A DNA stretch of 64,000 bases from Celeribacter neptunius (GCF_900113955.1 NZ_FORH01000009.1:123973-187972); one strand, 5' to 3'; positions 23,616-33,079 are shown, numbered from the stretch's first letter. Notes: generated from the letters alone by a model not told the origin. A program made the numbers and translations.

Positions 23616-24127
23616 CGCATATCCCCACTGAGCGGCCTTTCCTGCCCTATCCCGACAAGCGCCTGAAAACCGCCGTGCCGCCGGTCGCGGAGATCACCGA
23701 TGAGATCCGCAATATCTGGGCCGATATGGTCGAGACCATGGATGCCATGCCGGGCTACGGTCTTGCCGGGCCGCAGATCGGGGTGATGCAGCAACTCGCC
23801 GTGGTCGATTGTTCCGACGAGCGCGGCAAGGCGGTGCTTCTGGCCAATCCGGAAGTGCTGCATGCCTCGGCGCAGCTGCGCGAGCATGAAGAAGCCTCGC
23901 CGAACCTGCCCGGCATGTCCGCCGCGATCTCGCGTCCGCGTGCCGTGACCGTGCGGTTTTTGAACGTGAACGGAGAGATCGAGGAGCGCGATTTCGTCGG
24001 GCTCTGGGCCACGTCGGTGCAGCATCAGATCGATCACCTGAACGGCAAGATGTATTTCGACCATCTGAAACCGGTGAAGCGGCAGATGTTCCTGAAAAAG
24101 GCCAAGAAGATCGGAGCGATGAAATGA
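23612..24127 (+). CDS. Peptide deformylase-like protein lacking catalytic residues
   Basis: A 171-aa deformylase paralogue with a normal first motif, [10 protein letters not shown] (residues 48-57), but a degenerate active site. The EGCLS motif reads EEASPNLPG, with Ser96 in place of the metal cysteine; HEXDH reads HQIDH, with Gln139 in place of the catalytic glutamate. Both metal histidines (138, 142) remain. A C-terminal basic helix ([16 protein letters not shown]) like that of the first copy is kept. The frame is intact and overlaps fmt (ATGA), so it is maintained, perhaps as a ribosome-binding or regulatory pseudoenzyme. Confidence 0.9.
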   Translation: MTHIPTERPFLPYPDKRLKTAVPPVAEITDEIRNIWADMVETMDAMPGYGLAGPQIGVMQQLAVVDCSDERGKAVLLANPEVLHASAQLREHEEASPNLPGMSAAISRPRAVTVRFLNVNGEIEERDFVGLWATSVQHQIDHLNGKMYFDHLKPVKRQMFLKKAKKIGAMK

Positions 24128-25041
24128 CCGGGAAAATGCGCGTGATTTTCATGGGCTCGCCCGAGTTTTCCGTGCCCGTGCTCGACGCGCTGGTTGAGGC
24201 CGGCCACGAGATCGCCTGTGTCTATTGCCAGCCGCCGCGCCCGGCGGGGCGTGGCAAGAAAGACCGCCCGACCCCGGTGCAGGCCCGCGCCGAAGAGCTT
24301 GGTCTTCCTGTCCGCCATCCGAAGAATTTCAAGGACCCCGCCGATGTCGTGGAGTTCGAGGCGCTCGAAGCCGATATCGCTGTGGTCGTCGCCTATGGGC
24401 TCTTGCTGCCGCAAAGCATTCTCGATGCGCCGAAACACGGCTGTCTCAACATTCACGCCTCGCTCTTGCCGCGTTGGCGCGGGGCGGCGCCGATCCATCG
24501 CGCGATCCTTGAGGGCGACGTGATGTCCGGCGTCTGCATCATGCAGATGGAGGCGGGGCTCGACACCGGCCCGGTGCTGTTGCGTCAGGAGACCGAAATC
24601 ACCGCGGAAGACACCACCGCGACCCTGCATGACCGTCTGTCCGAGATGGGCGCCGAGGCCATTGTCACCACGCTCGACGTGTTGAATCGCCTCGCGCCGG
24701 AGGCGCAGCCGGATGAGGGTGTCACCTACGCCAAGAAAATCGACAAGGCGGAGGCCAGGATCGACTGGACCCGCCCGGCCGCCGAGATCGACCGGCAAAT
24801 TCGTGGCCTCTCGCCTTTCCCAGGCGCCTGGGCCACTTTGAATGGCGAGCGGATCAAATTCCACATGTCGCGTGTGACCGATGGCAAAGGTGCTCCCGGC
24901 GAGGTGATCGGAACCTTCACCATTGCCTGCGGGGAGGGCGCGGTGGAAATTCTCACTGCGCAGCGCGAGGGCAAACGTGCTATGCCGGTGGTAGAGATCC
25001 TGAAAGGGCTGGAGCTGCCGGAGGGCAGCCGGTTCGACTGA
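24124..25041 (+). CDS. fmt: Methionyl-tRNA formyltransferase
   Basis: Formylates initiator Met-tRNA using 10-formyltetrahydrofolate. The 305-aa protein starts [20 protein letters not shown]; the catalytic region is [20 protein letters not shown] (about residues 109-128), with the conserved Asn, His and, further on, Asp of AGLDTGPVL. The C-terminal OB-like domain follows [11 protein letters not shown]. Overlap with the deformylase-like gene makes a four-gene unit for putting on and taking off the formyl group. Confidence 0.97.
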   Translation: MTGKMRVIFMGSPEFSVPVLDALVEAGHEIACVYCQPPRPAGRGKKDRPTPVQARAEELGLPVRHPKNFKDPADVVEFEALEADIAVVVAYGLLLPQSILDAPKHGCLNIHASLLPRWRGAAPIHRAILEGDVMSGVCIMQMEAGLDTGPVLLRQETEITAEDTTATLHDRLSEMGAEAIVTTLDVLNRLAPEAQPDEGVTYAKKIDKAEARIDWTRPAAEIDRQIRGLSPFPGAWATLNGERIKFHMSRVTDGKGAPGEVIGTFTIACGEGAVEILTAQREGKRAMPVVEILKGLELPEGSRFD

Positions 25042-25092
25042 TCCGCCTTTTGCGGTCCATCCCATGATCCTGCCAGAAGCCGAGGAGCCGCC

Positions 25093-25335
25093 ATGTTTCC
25101 AATGTTGATCGGAACCGTCGTGATCGCGGGGATCGTCGGCTATGCCTGCGAGAAGACCGGCTTCACCCGCAACGGTTACCTGCAATCGATCATCATCTGT
25201 GTCGGCGGCGCGTTTCTCGCCTATTTCGTCAAGCTGATGTTCGGCATCGGTTTTCGATTGCCGGGTCTCAATGCGATTGCCGCCTCTTTGGGCGCGCTGA
25301 TCATTGTGCCGACCCATTGGCGCAAGAAGCGATAG
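25093..25335 (+). CDS. Small membrane protein, two to three helices
   Basis: An 80-aa hydrophobic protein, MFPMLIGTVVIAGIVGYACEK at the N-terminus then IIICVGGAFLAYFVKLMFGIG and AIAASLGALIIVPTHWRKKR. The glycine-rich helices resemble the GlsB/YeaQ/YmgE (transglycosylase-associated) family, and the next gene looks like a more typical member. It starts 51 nt after fmt, with GAGG near the ATG (GAGGAGCCGCC spacing), and may be read through from it. Confidence 0.75.
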   Translation: MFPMLIGTVVIAGIVGYACEKTGFTRNGYLQSIIICVGGAFLAYFVKLMFGIGFRLPGLNAIAASLGALIIVPTHWRKKR

Positions 25336-25344
25336 GAGGTTGCC

Positions 25345-25584
25345 ATGCCCGTGCTGTTCCTGATCATCGTCGGTGCCGCAGCCGGGTTCATCGCCACACG
25401 GGTGATGGATCTCAAGACCGATATGATCACCACGATTGTCATCGGCATGGCCGGCGCGCTGATCGGCGGGCTGGTGCTGCGCTTTCTCATGCTGCTCACC
25501 GGCATGGCGGCGGGGTTCGTCGGTGCCGTGTTGGGCGCGATCATCCTGATCTGGGCCTATAAGGCGATCACGGGGCGGAAATGA
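25345..25584 (+). CDS. GlsB/YeaQ/YmgE-family small membrane protein
   Basis: A 79-aa protein with three glycine-rich helices (FLIIVGAAAGFIATRVMD, TIVIGMAGALIGGLVLRFLM, GFVGAVLGAIILIWAYKAIT), the pattern of the stress-associated GlsB/YeaQ family. TAGGAGG seven nt before the ATG is a strong Shine-Dalgarno. It is nine nt after the previous small gene, and its stop overlaps the ATGATG start of the third. Confidence 0.82.
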   Translation: MPVLFLIIVGAAAGFIATRVMDLKTDMITTIVIGMAGALIGGLVLRFLMLLTGMAAGFVGAVLGAIILIWAYKAITGRK

Positions 25585-25718
25585 TGTTCCTCCTCTCCAT
25601 CCCCGGCATGTTTGCCCGCATCCTGCTGAGCATGGCGCTTTGGCTGATGTTCCGCCCGGGCGGCTGGCTCGTTGCCTGTTGCCTGGCGGTGGCCGCCACC
25701 TGGTATATCAAGGTCTGA
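25581..25718 (+). CDS. 45-aa hydrophobic small protein
   Basis: ATG 25581 opens a 45-codon frame overlapping the preceding stop (ATGA), so coupling is likely. The product starts MMFLLSIPGMFARILLSMAL and ends CCLAVAATWYIKV, forming two short helices with a Cys-Cys pair near residue 33. I do not recognise a family. The third member of a tight trio of tiny membrane proteins, it ends 13 nt from a convergent stop. Confidence 0.6.
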   Translation: MMFLLSIPGMFARILLSMALWLMFRPGGWLVACCLAVAATWYIKV

Positions 25719-25735
25719 GGCGGTTCAGCCCTCAG
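25715..25735. terminator. Small hairpin over two convergent stop codons
   Basis: CTGAGG (25715-25720) and CCTCAG (25730-25735) pair around 9 nt, enclosing the plus-strand TGA and the minus-strand stop of the TRIC gene. Without a U tract it is a weak terminator. Confidence 0.35.
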
Positions 25736-26355
25736 GGTTTCGGTGGCCGCGATTTATAGACCGGCAGGGACCAGCCCCAGAGCATGCTGCCGGCGCGCAG
25801 CACAAAGGTGACCGCGGCACAGATCGAGAATTCCGCGATCCGGGGCGCGTCAAAATAATTTGCGGTCAGCAAAGCCAGCCCGCCGGCAAGTGCGGCGGAA
25901 GCATAAAGCTCGCCCTGTTTGAGGATGAGCGGCACTTCGTTACAGACCACATCGCGCATCAGCCCGCCGAAACAGCCGGTCGCGACCGCCATCAGCGCCA
26001 CGATCACCGGCGGTTGGCCGAGTTGCATGGCGACACCGGCACCGGCCGCCACGGCGGTGGAGAGCGCAACCGCATCGGCCCATTCGAGCGCTTTCAGCCG
26101 GCTTTCGAACAGATGCGCGGTGAAGAACAGCAGAAATGCCACCAGACAGGCGATGAGGATATAGCTGGGTTCGGCGATCCAGAACACCTGATCGCGGTTG
26201 AGCAGCACATCGCGCAGCGTGCCGCCGCCGACGGCGGTGAGGCAGGCGATAAAGGCAAAGCCGACGATGTCGAGCTGGGCGCGCGAGGCCGCCAGCGCGC
26301 CGGAAATGGCAAAGACCACCACGGCCGCGAAGTCGAGCGCGGCCAGGGGTGTCAT
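25732..26355 (-). CDS. TRIC-family (YicG/UPF0126) membrane channel protein
   Basis: Prokaryotic trimeric intracellular cation channel family; a 207-aa membrane protein of seven helices formed by an internal duplication. The two halves carry [20 protein letters not shown] (about residues 32-51) and [20 protein letters not shown] (about 118-137), each with the paired Gly and RD signature. Bacterial members conduct K+ or Na+, or possibly transport glycine (YicG). The start overlaps the rnhA stop (ATGA), placing it last in the ispH-LysE-methyltransferase-rnhA operon. Confidence 0.88.
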   Translation of the reverse strand: MTPLAALDFAAVVVFAISGALAASRAQLDIVGFAFIACLTAVGGGTLRDVLLNRDQVFWIAEPSYILIACLVAFLLFFTAHLFESRLKALEWADAVALSTAVAAGAGVAMQLGQPPVIVALMAVATGCFGGLMRDVVCNEVPLILKQGELYASAALAGGLALLTANYFDAPRIAEFSICAAVTFVLRAGSMLWGWSLPVYKSRPPKP

Positions 26356-26813
26356 ACGCCGGCCTTTTTGAACGGCGCCATGCCGGCGCGGGCCAGTTCG
26401 TCGGCGCGCTCGTTTTCCGGGTGGCCTGCGTGGCCCTTGACCCATTCCCATGTCACATTGTGGCGCTTTTGCGCCTCGTCGATGCGCTGCCAGAGATCGA
26501 CGTTTTTCACCGGCTTCTTGTTCGAGGTCTTCCAGCCGTTGCGCTTCCAGCCGTGAATCCAGCCGGTGACGCCGTTTTTGACATAGGCGCTGTCGGTGAT
26601 GACGGTGATTTCGGACGCCCGTTCGAGCGTTTCGAGCGCGGTGATCGCGGCCAGAAGCTCCATCCGGTTGTTGGTGGTCTCCGCCTCGCCGCCCTTGAGC
26701 TCGCGCTCCTTGAGGACGGTCTCGCCATCCTTTGCCTGAAGAAGCGCGCCCCATCCGCCGGGGCCCGGGTTTCCGGAGCAAGCCCCGTCGGTATATGCGT
26801 AGAATTTAGCCAT
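26352..26813 (-). CDS. rnhA: Ribonuclease HI
   Basis: Cleaves RNA in RNA-DNA hybrids. The 153-aa protein has all four metal residues: Asp9 in [16 protein letters not shown], Glu52 in NNRMELLAA, Asp74 in [11 protein letters not shown] and Asp138 in ENERADELA. The basic handle [15 protein letters not shown] is present as in E. coli RNase HI. Its first 8 nt overlap the methyltransferase end and its stop overlaps the TRIC start. Confidence 0.97.
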   Translation of the reverse strand: MAKFYAYTDGACSGNPGPGGWGALLQAKDGETVLKERELKGGEAETTNNRMELLAAITALETLERASEITVITDSAYVKNGVTGWIHGWKRNGWKTSNKKPVKNVDLWQRIDEAQKRHNVTWEWVKGHAGHPENERADELARAGMAPFKKAGV

Positions 26814-27387
26814 GACAAAGCAGGGTGATATAGGCCCCTGCGGTGCCGTCAAGCCCCTTGCCGGAGAAGTGCCGCAGGTTGGAAATTGTAAATCCGGTGC
26901 CGGCGAGCAGGTCGCGCAGCTCCTCTTCGGAATAATAGCTGTAATAGCGGCCGATCTTGTCGGGGCCGGCGCCACGGCCGAGCTTCATCGCGATGTGAAA
27001 GTGCCCGGCGGGTTTCAACGCGCGATGGATGCGGGCCAGCACATCGGGCAGCGCCTCTTTCGGCAGGTGCAACAGGCTGAAATTTGCCCAGATGCCGTCG
27101 TAGCCCGCCTCGGCGTTCAACTCATCGAACCGCGCCTGACGGGCGGTGACGCCGGGGTGTTGCCCGGCCAGGGCAATCATCGACGCGGAAGCATCCCAGG
27201 CGCTGACGTCAAAACCCTGATCGGCGAACCAGGCGGCATATTGGCCGGGGCCACAGCCGAGATCGAGAATTCTGGCGCCTTTGGGCAGCGTGGCGGCAAA
27301 GGCCTCGGCATCGGCGCGGGCGTCATAGATGCTGATGGTCTCTTCGGCCCCGAAGGGCGCGGGGCTTTGGTCCGGGGCTTCGCTCAT
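26806..27387 (-). CDS. Class I SAM-dependent methyltransferase
   Basis: A 193-aa Rossmann methyltransferase of unknown substrate. Motif I is [12 protein letters not shown] (about residues 40-51), motif [12 protein letters not shown], and the acidic post-motif is [16 protein letters not shown]. The C-terminal [19 protein letters not shown] is typical of small methyltransferases acting on soluble metabolites. It sits between a LysE exporter and rnhA with overlapping starts and stops. Confidence 0.9.
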   Translation of the reverse strand: MSEAPDQSPAPFGAEETISIYDARADAEAFAATLPKGARILDLGCGPGQYAAWFADQGFDVSAWDASASMIALAGQHPGVTARQARFDELNAEAGYDGIWANFSLLHLPKEALPDVLARIHRALKPAGHFHIAMKLGRGAGPDKIGRYYSYYSEEELRDLLAGTGFTISNLRHFSGKGLDGTAGAYITLLCHG

Positions 27388-27995
27388 GCCCGTTCCAGCG
27401 CCAGCTTGGCGCCGAGCCCGGCAAAGGAGGCGGCAAAGATCCGGCGCATCCAGCGCATGGCGGACTCATTTTCAACCACACGGGCCCGCAGGAAACCGGC
27501 GGCTAGGGCGTAGAGCAGGAAGACGGCAAAGGTCATGGTCACGAAGCCAAAGCCCAGTTCGATCAGAAGTGCGGTGGCATCGGGAGCGCCCACCGGAATG
27601 AACTGCGGCAGGAAGGCGACGAAGAACATCGGCAGTTTCGGGTTCAGGAGGTTCAAGAGGATGCCGCGCCAGATGAGCCGCGCGGGGCTTTGCTGGCTCC
27701 GGTCCGGGGTAACTTGCAATGCGCCTGTGCCTTTGAGCGTGCCCCAGGCCATGTAGAGAAGATAGGCGACACCAGCGTATTTGATGGCAGAGAACAGAAG
27801 CGCCGAGGTCTGCAACACGGCGGCGAGCCCGGCAAGCGCCACGCCGAGATGCACCACGGTGGCCAGCGTACAGCCCAGCACCGCCCAGAGCCCGGCGCGC
27901 AATCCCCGCCCCAGTGTGGTCGAGAGTGTGTAGATCACCCCGATGCCCGGGGCGAGGCAGACGATAAAGGCGGTCAGCAGGAACTCGATACTCAT
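27384..27995 (-). CDS. LysE-family translocator (amino acid exporter)
   Basis: A 203-aa RhtB/LysE superfamily exporter with about six membrane helices. CLAPGIGVIYTLSTTLGRG (about residues 13-31) is the family N-terminal motif, and NLLNPKLPMFFVAFLPQF (about 115-132) the conserved central loop. Probable role: efflux of an amino acid or derivative. Good Shine-Dalgarno GAGGAG 7 nt upstream. It follows ispH by 42 nt and overlaps the methyltransferase start. Confidence 0.9.
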   Translation of the reverse strand: MSIEFLLTAFIVCLAPGIGVIYTLSTTLGRGLRAGLWAVLGCTLATVVHLGVALAGLAAVLQTSALLFSAIKYAGVAYLLYMAWGTLKGTGALQVTPDRSQQSPARLIWRGILLNLLNPKLPMFFVAFLPQFIPVGAPDATALLIELGFGFVTMTFAVFLLYALAAGFLRARVVENESAMRWMRRIFAASFAGLGAKLALERA

Positions 27996-28037
27996 TTTTC
28001 AATCTCCTCGGAATATATCTCGGGTGCGGGGCAGGGC

Positions 28038-28988
28038 TCAGGCCGGTTCGCGCAGCACGCGCGGCACTTTGAATTCGACATTCTCCTGCGCCGTTTCCAC
28101 CAGCTCGACGGTGACGTCATAGCGGGCTTTGAAGGCGTCGATCACCTCGTTGACCAGTACCTCAGGGGCAGAGGCGCCGGCGGTGATGCCGATGGCGCGA
28201 ATGCCTTCGAGTGCGCGCCAGTCGATATCGGTGTCGCGTTGCACAAGCTGGGAATAGGCGCAGCCATTGGCCTTGCCCACTTCCACCAGACGTTTGCTGT
28301 TCGAACTGTTGGGCGCGCCGATCACCAGCAGCGCGTCGATCTCGGAAGAGATGGCTTTCACCGCCGCCTGACGGTTGGTGGTGGCGTAACAGATGTCTTC
28401 CTTGTGCGGGCCGACGATCGCCGGGAAACGCGTGCGGAGTGCGGCAATCACATCGACCGTATCATCGACAGAGAGCGTGGTCTGGGTGATGAAGGCGAGA
28501 CGCTCCGGGTCGCGCACGTCGAGCCCCGCGACATCCTCGGGCTTCTCGACCAGAAGCACTTCGCCATCGGGCAATTGCCCCATGGTGCCGATGGTCTCCG
28601 GGTGACCGGCGTGACCGATCATGATCATCTGCAGGCCTTCGGCATGGTGGCGCTCGGCCTCGATATGGACCTTGGACACCAGCGGGCAGGTGGCATCGAC
28701 ATAGACCATTTCGCGCTTGGCGGCCTCTGCGGGCACGGCTTTCGGCACCCCATGTGCGGAGAAGATCACCGGCCGGTCATCGGGGCAATCCGCGAGCTCC
28801 TCGACAAAAATCGCACCCTTGGCCTTGAGCCCGTCGACCACGAATTTGTTATGCACGATCTCGTGGCGGACATAGACCGGTGGCCCCCATTTCTCGATCG
28901 CCATTTCGACGATCTTGATGGCCCGGTCGACACCGGCGCAAAAGCCGCGGGGGGCGGCGAGGTACAGCATGAGAGGGGGTTTGGTCAT
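28038..28988 (-). CDS. ispH: 4-hydroxy-3-methylbut-2-enyl diphosphate reductase
   Basis: Last enzyme of the MEP isoprenoid pathway; its [4Fe-4S] cluster reduces HMBPP to IPP and DMAPP. The 316-aa protein has the three cluster cysteines Cys17 (APRGFCAGV), Cys102 (DATCPLV) and Cys201 (DICYATTNR), plus FSAHGVPK and [11 protein letters not shown] 28988 has AGGAG upstream. It heads the minus-strand operon that continues through LysE, the methyltransferase, rnhA and the TRIC gene. Confidence 0.97.
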   Translation of the reverse strand: MTKPPLMLYLAAPRGFCAGVDRAIKIVEMAIEKWGPPVYVRHEIVHNKFVVDGLKAKGAIFVEELADCPDDRPVIFSAHGVPKAVPAEAAKREMVYVDATCPLVSKVHIEAERHHAEGLQMIMIGHAGHPETIGTMGQLPDGEVLLVEKPEDVAGLDVRDPERLAFITQTTLSVDDTVDVIAALRTRFPAIVGPHKEDICYATTNRQAAVKAISSEIDALLVIGAPNSSNSKRLVEVGKANGCAYSQLVQRDTDIDWRALEGIRAIGITAGASAPEVLVNEVIDAFKARYDVTVELVETAQENVEFKVPRVLREPA

Positions 28989-29051
28989 AGCGCGCTCCTG
29001 ATCCCTCAAAGAGGTATCGGTGAACGGCCCCGATTTCAATCGCTCAAAAGA

Positions 29052-29074
29052 AAAGCCCCCGGGCAGGGGGCTTT
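29052..29074 (-). terminator. Rho-independent terminator of the NYN gene
   Basis: AAAGCCCCC (29052-29060) pairs with GGGGGCTTT (29066-29074) around a 5-nt loop; on the minus strand TTTTCTTTT follows. It separates the NYN gene from ispH. Confidence 0.88.
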
Positions 29075-29129
29075 CGATCGCGACCGGAGAGCGCTGCGGG
29101 CGGGGCTTTCGGTCCGCCCGCGTTGCGGC

Positions 29130-29690
29130 TCAGTTGTCGTAATCCTCGTCGTCGCGCGGCTCGCGCGGCGGGCGTCCGATCACGTCTTTCAGCTCGCTCA
29201 GCTCGATGAACGTGTCGGCCTGGCGGCGCAGCTCATCGGCGATCATCGGCGGCTGGGTGCGGATCGAGGACACGACGGAGACGCGCACGCCCTGACGTTG
29301 CAGGCTCTCGACCAGCGGGCGGAAATCGCCATCGCCGGAGAACAGCACGATGTGATCGACATGCGGCGCAAGCTCCATCGCGTCGACCGCGAGCTCGATG
29401 TCCATGTTGCCCTTGATCTTGCGACGGCCCATGGAGTCGGTGAACTCCTTGGCCGGTTTGGTGACCATGGTGAACCCGTTGTAGTTCAGCCAGTCCACGA
29501 GCGGCCGGATCGGCGAATAGTCGTCGTTTTCCAGCAGCGCGGTGTAGTAGAAGGCGCGCAGCAACTTGCCGCGACGCATGAATTCCTGACGGAGCAGTTT
29601 GTAATCGATATCGAATCCAAGCGATTTTGCGGCCGCATAAAGATTCGAACCATCGATGAACAAGGCAAGCCGTTCATCTTTGTAAAACAT
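29130..29690 (-). CDS. NYN domain-containing (LabA/DUF88) protein
   Basis: A 186-aa single NYN domain, a PIN-like ribonuclease fold. Acidic positions are in LALFIDGSNLYAAAKSLG (near residue 14), IKGNMDIELAVDAMEL (about 93-108) and VLFSGDGDFRPLVESL (about 114-129), the usual metal-binding triad. A charged disordered tail (PREPRDDEDYDN) ends it. Likely an RNA-cleaving or RNA-binding protein; target unknown. It diverges from folK over a 128-nt AT-rich spacer and has its own terminator. Confidence 0.92.
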   Translation of the reverse strand: MFYKDERLALFIDGSNLYAAAKSLGFDIDYKLLRQEFMRRGKLLRAFYYTALLENDDYSPIRPLVDWLNYNGFTMVTKPAKEFTDSMGRRKIKGNMDIELAVDAMELAPHVDHIVLFSGDGDFRPLVESLQRQGVRVSVVSSIRTQPPMIADELRRQADTFIELSELKDVIGRPPREPRDDEDYDN

Positions 29691-29818
29691 TTAATCAGTC
29701 CTTTTACATTCTTGTCTTTTTTGGGCGGGCCACGCTGCAGCCTGCCTGTTTTTCTTGGCTTTCTGAGATGTTGGATAGTATGAAACGCGGCGAAGCAAAA
29801 CTTGTCTAAAAATATAGG

Positions 29819-30442
29819 ATGGTTGAGATCTTGCCGCGAGAGACACCGGTGGATTGGGCGAAAATACGCGCATGGGTTGCATTCGGGGCGAACCTGCCGT
29901 CCGACAACGGGGCGCCGATCGAGACGTTGAAGGCCGCCGTGGAAGGGCTTCGGGCCGAGGGCATCAGGCTCTGCGGCCTCAGCCGTATCTATGAAACGCC
30001 GTGTTTCCCGGCCGGTGCAGGGCCGGATTATATCAATTGTGTCATGGAGTTATCCAGTTCTTACGCGCCGGAAGACCTGTTGCGGGCCTTGCATCGCGTC
30101 GAACAGGATCTTGGCCGTGTGCGCAAGCGCCGCTGGGCCGGTCGCACCATCGATCTCGACCTCCTGGCGATGGATCAACAGGTCCTGCCGGATGCGAAAT
30201 CCGTAAAACTCTGGATTGATTTACCAATTTGCGAACAAAGCGTACGGGCGCCGGATCAGCTCATTTTGCCGCATCCGCGCATTCAGGATCGCAGCTTTAT
30301 GCTGATTCCCTTTGCCGATCTGGCCCCCGATTGGCGGCACCCTCTGCTCGGCAAAACCGTGCAGGAGATGCTGGATGCGCGGCCGGAATCGGAGAAAACC
30401 GAGGTCAAAGCCCTCGAAGGCGTCGAAATCCCGCTCGATTAG
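29819..30442 (+). CDS. folK: 2-amino-4-hydroxy-6-hydroxymethyldihydropteridine diphosphokinase
   Basis: Folate biosynthesis enzyme that pyrophosphorylates hydroxymethyl-dihydropterin. The 207-aa protein has FGANLPSDNGAPIETL near residue 22, SRIYETPCFP, YINCVMEL, and VRKRRWAGRTIDLDLL with the two Mg2+ aspartates (about residues 102-117). LPHPRIQDRSFMLIPFADLAP completes the family signature. AGGATGG overlaps the start, so the exact ATG is slightly uncertain. No other folate gene is adjacent. Confidence 0.94.
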   Translation: MVEILPRETPVDWAKIRAWVAFGANLPSDNGAPIETLKAAVEGLRAEGIRLCGLSRIYETPCFPAGAGPDYINCVMELSSSYAPEDLLRALHRVEQDLGRVRKRRWAGRTIDLDLLAMDQQVLPDAKSVKLWIDLPICEQSVRAPDQLILPHPRIQDRSFMLIPFADLAPDWRHPLLGKTVQEMLDARPESEKTEVKALEGVEIPLD

Positions 30443-30466
30443 ACGGCAATTCGCGGGAAAGGGCGC

Positions 30467-30495
30467 TTGTCAAGCTTCCTCTGAGGTCCTAAATA
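30467..30495 (+). promoter_or_regulatory. Putative sigma70 promoter of rpoZ
   Basis: TTGTCA (30467-30472), a 17-nt spacer, then TAAATA (30490-30495). Its start near 30502 would give a leader of about 39 nt before rpoZ. Confidence 0.5.
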
Positions 30496-30540
30496 GGGCC
30501 TTTGTATCAGACCCCCGTCATTCCAACGATTGGAGATCCC

Positions 30541-30894
30541 ATGGCCCGCGTGACCGTTGAAGATTGCGTCGACAAGGTTCCGAACCGCTTCGAGCTGGTG
30601 ATGCTCGCCGCACATCGTGCGCGTGAGATCGCTTCCGGCGGTGCGCTGACCGTCGATCGCGACAATGACAAGAACCCGGTCGTGGCGCTGCGCGAGATCG
30701 CGGAAGAGACCCAGTCCGCCGATAGCCTGCGCGAGCGGATGATCGAGTCCCATCAGACCCAGATCGAGGTCGATGAGCCGGAAGACGATCAGATGGCCCT
30801 GCTGATGGGCCAGGAGGCCGACAAGCCGGCCGAGGACGACATGTCCGAAGAGAAACTGCTGCGCGCCCTGATGGAAGCTCAAGGTCAGCAGTAA
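30541..30894 (+). CDS. rpoZ: DNA-directed RNA polymerase omega subunit
   Basis: Small subunit that helps assemble RNA polymerase and forms part of the ppGpp site 1 in proteobacteria. The 117-aa protein starts [19 protein letters not shown] with the conserved LAAHRAREI and [12 protein letters not shown] (about residues 42-53). An acidic C-terminal extension follows. rel follows 37 nt later, so the ppGpp target subunit and the ppGpp synthetase are co-located. Confidence 0.97.
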   Translation: MARVTVEDCVDKVPNRFELVMLAAHRAREIASGGALTVDRDNDKNPVVALREIAEETQSADSLRERMIESHQTQIEVDEPEDDQMALLMGQEADKPAEDDMSEEKLLRALMEAQGQQ

Positions 30895-30931
30895 GGCGCA
30901 TGCGCCGCCAAGATGGAGTTCGCGGACCAAA

Positions 30932-33049
30932 ATGATCGACGTCGAAGACCTGATCGCCCTGGTCCGCAACTACAACCCCAAGACAAATGCCGACCTCATC
31001 CGCGACGCCTATGCCTATGGGCGTGAGATGCATGAGGGGCAGTTCCGCCGCTCCGGCGAACCCTATTTCACCCATCCCGTTGCCGTTGCCGCGATCCTGA
31101 CCGAGCAGGCGCTCGATGATGCCACCATCATCACCGCGCTTTTGCACGACACGATCGAGGACACCCGCGCCTCCTACTCCGAGGTCTCGCGGCGGTTCGG
31201 CGAAGAAGTGGCCGAGCTGGTGGACGGGGTGACCAAGCTCACCAATCTGCAGCTCTCCTCGACCGAGACCAAACAGGCGGAGAACTTCCGCAAACTGTTC
31301 ATGGCGATGTCGCGCGATCTGCGGGTGATTCTGGTGAAACTCGCCGACCGTCTGCACAATATGCGCACGATCAAATCGATGCGGCCCGAAAAACAGCTCC
31401 AGAAAGCCCGCGAGACCATGGATATCTTTGCGCCTCTGGCGGGGCGCATGGGCATGCAATGGATGCGCGAGGAATTGGAAGATCTGTCGTTCCGGGTGAT
31501 CAACCCGGAGGCACGCAATTCGATCATCCGGCGGTTTATCCTGTTGCAGCGCGAGACCGGCGATGTGATCCACAAGATCACCAATGACATTCGTGCCGAG
31601 CTCGACAAGGAGGGGATCGACGCTGATGTTTTCGGCCGGGCCAAGAAACCCTATTCGATCTGGCGCAAGATGGAGGAGAAGCAACAGAGCTTCTCCCGTC
31701 TCTCCGACATTTACGGTTTCCGGGTGATCACCCGCTCCGAGATGGATTGCTACCGCGTCTTGGGCGTGATCCATCAGCGTTGGCGCGCCGTGCCGACCCG
31801 CTTCAAGGATTACATCTCGCAGCCGAAATCCAACGGCTACCGTTCGATCCACACCACCGTGTCGGGGCGTGACGGCAAGCGCGTCGAGGTACAGATCCGC
31901 ACCCGGCAAATGCACGAGGTGGCCGAAAGCGGCGTGGCGGCGCATTGGTCCTATCGCGATGGCGTGCGGGCGCAGAACCCCTTTGCCGTCGATCCGGCGA
32001 AATGGCTGGCGCAGCTCAGTGAACGGTTCGAGACCGCCGAGGATCATTCGGAATTCCTCGAGCATGTGAAGCTCGAGATGTATTCCGACAAGGTCTTTAC
32101 CTTCACCCCCAAGGGCGAGGTGGTCAGCCTGCCGAAAGGTGCGACGCCGCTGGACTATGCCTATGCGATCCACACGCGGATCGGTGACAGCTGTGTCGGT
32201 GCCAAGGTGGACGGTATCCGTGTGCCGCTCTGGACCCGGCTGAAGAACGGCCAGGCGGTTGAGATTCTCACCGCCGAGGGCCAGCGGCCGCAGGCGACCT
32301 GGCTCGATATCGTGGTGACCGGCCGTGCCAAGGCGGCGATCCGCAAATCTCTGCGCGAAGAGGATCGCGAGCGCTTCGTCAAACTCGGCCGCGAACTGGC
32401 GCGGGTCGCCTTTGAACATGTCGGCAAGAAAGCCTCGGAAAAGGCGCTGGCCACCGCGGCGAAACAACTGTCTCTCGCGGGAACAGAAGAGCTTCTGGCC
32501 CGGCTCGGCTCTGCCGAATTGACCGCCTCCGATGTGGTGCGGACCGTCTATCCCGAACTGGTGCGCGAGAGCGATACGATCGATGCCAATCGCGCGGTGC
32601 TTGGCCTCTCCGAGGGCGAGAGCTATAATCGCGCGCAATGCTGTCAGCCGGTGCCGGGCGAGCGCATCGTCGGCATCACCTATCGCGGCAAGGGCGTGGT
32701 GATCCATGCCATCGATTGTCCGGCGCTCGAAGAGGTCGAGGGCGAGAGCAACCGCTGGGTCGATCTGCAATGGCACGCCGGGCCTCATGCTGCCGATCAC
32801 ACCGTGTCGCTCGATATCACGATTTCGAATGACACCGGGGTGCTTGGCCGGATCTGCACGCTGATCGGTGAGCAGAAAGCCAATATCGCCGATCTGAATT
32901 TTATCGATCGTACGCCGGATTTTTACCGTTTGATCGTAGATGTCGATCTCAGGGATGTCGAACATCTCCATGCGGTGATGCTGGCGCTGGAAGCGGAAAG
33001 TGAAGTGGCACGGGTACGCCGATACAGAAATCTGGACATGCGGCCTTAA
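30932..33049 (+). CDS. rel: Bifunctional (p)ppGpp synthetase/hydrolase (RelA/SpoT)
   Basis: Makes and degrades the stringent alarmone (p)ppGpp. The 705-aa protein has an N-terminal HD hydrolase domain (His72-Asp73 in ALLHDTIEDT, with GEPYFTHPVAVA before), the synthetase domain (YGFRVI, KDYISQPKSNGYRSIHTTV), a TGS domain (VFTFTPKGEVVSLPKGATPL, around residues 388-407), the Cys-containing conserved domain (NRAQCCQPVPGERIVG) and a C-terminal ACT domain (VSLDITISNDTGVLGRI). Both active sites look intact. It is the only such gene in the window. Confidence 0.97.
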   Translation: MIDVEDLIALVRNYNPKTNADLIRDAYAYGREMHEGQFRRSGEPYFTHPVAVAAILTEQALDDATIITALLHDTIEDTRASYSEVSRRFGEEVAELVDGVTKLTNLQLSSTETKQAENFRKLFMAMSRDLRVILVKLADRLHNMRTIKSMRPEKQLQKARETMDIFAPLAGRMGMQWMREELEDLSFRVINPEARNSIIRRFILLQRETGDVIHKITNDIRAELDKEGIDADVFGRAKKPYSIWRKMEEKQQSFSRLSDIYGFRVITRSEMDCYRVLGVIHQRWRAVPTRFKDYISQPKSNGYRSIHTTVSGRDGKRVEVQIRTRQMHEVAESGVAAHWSYRDGVRAQNPFAVDPAKWLAQLSERFETAEDHSEFLEHVKLEMYSDKVFTFTPKGEVVSLPKGATPLDYAYAIHTRIGDSCVGAKVDGIRVPLWTRLKNGQAVEILTAEGQRPQATWLDIVVTGRAKAAIRKSLREEDRERFVKLGRELARVAFEHVGKKASEKALATAAKQLSLAGTEELLARLGSAELTASDVVRTVYPELVRESDTIDANRAVLGLSEGESYNRAQCCQPVPGERIVGITYRGKGVVIHAIDCPALEEVEGESNRWVDLQWHAGPHAADHTVSLDITISNDTGVLGRICTLIGEQKANIADLNFIDRTPDFYRLIVDVDLRDVEHLHAVMLALEAESEVARVRRYRNLDMRP

Positions 33050-33079
33050 ACGGCCGGGCCGAAGGGGCACAGGGGTCAC

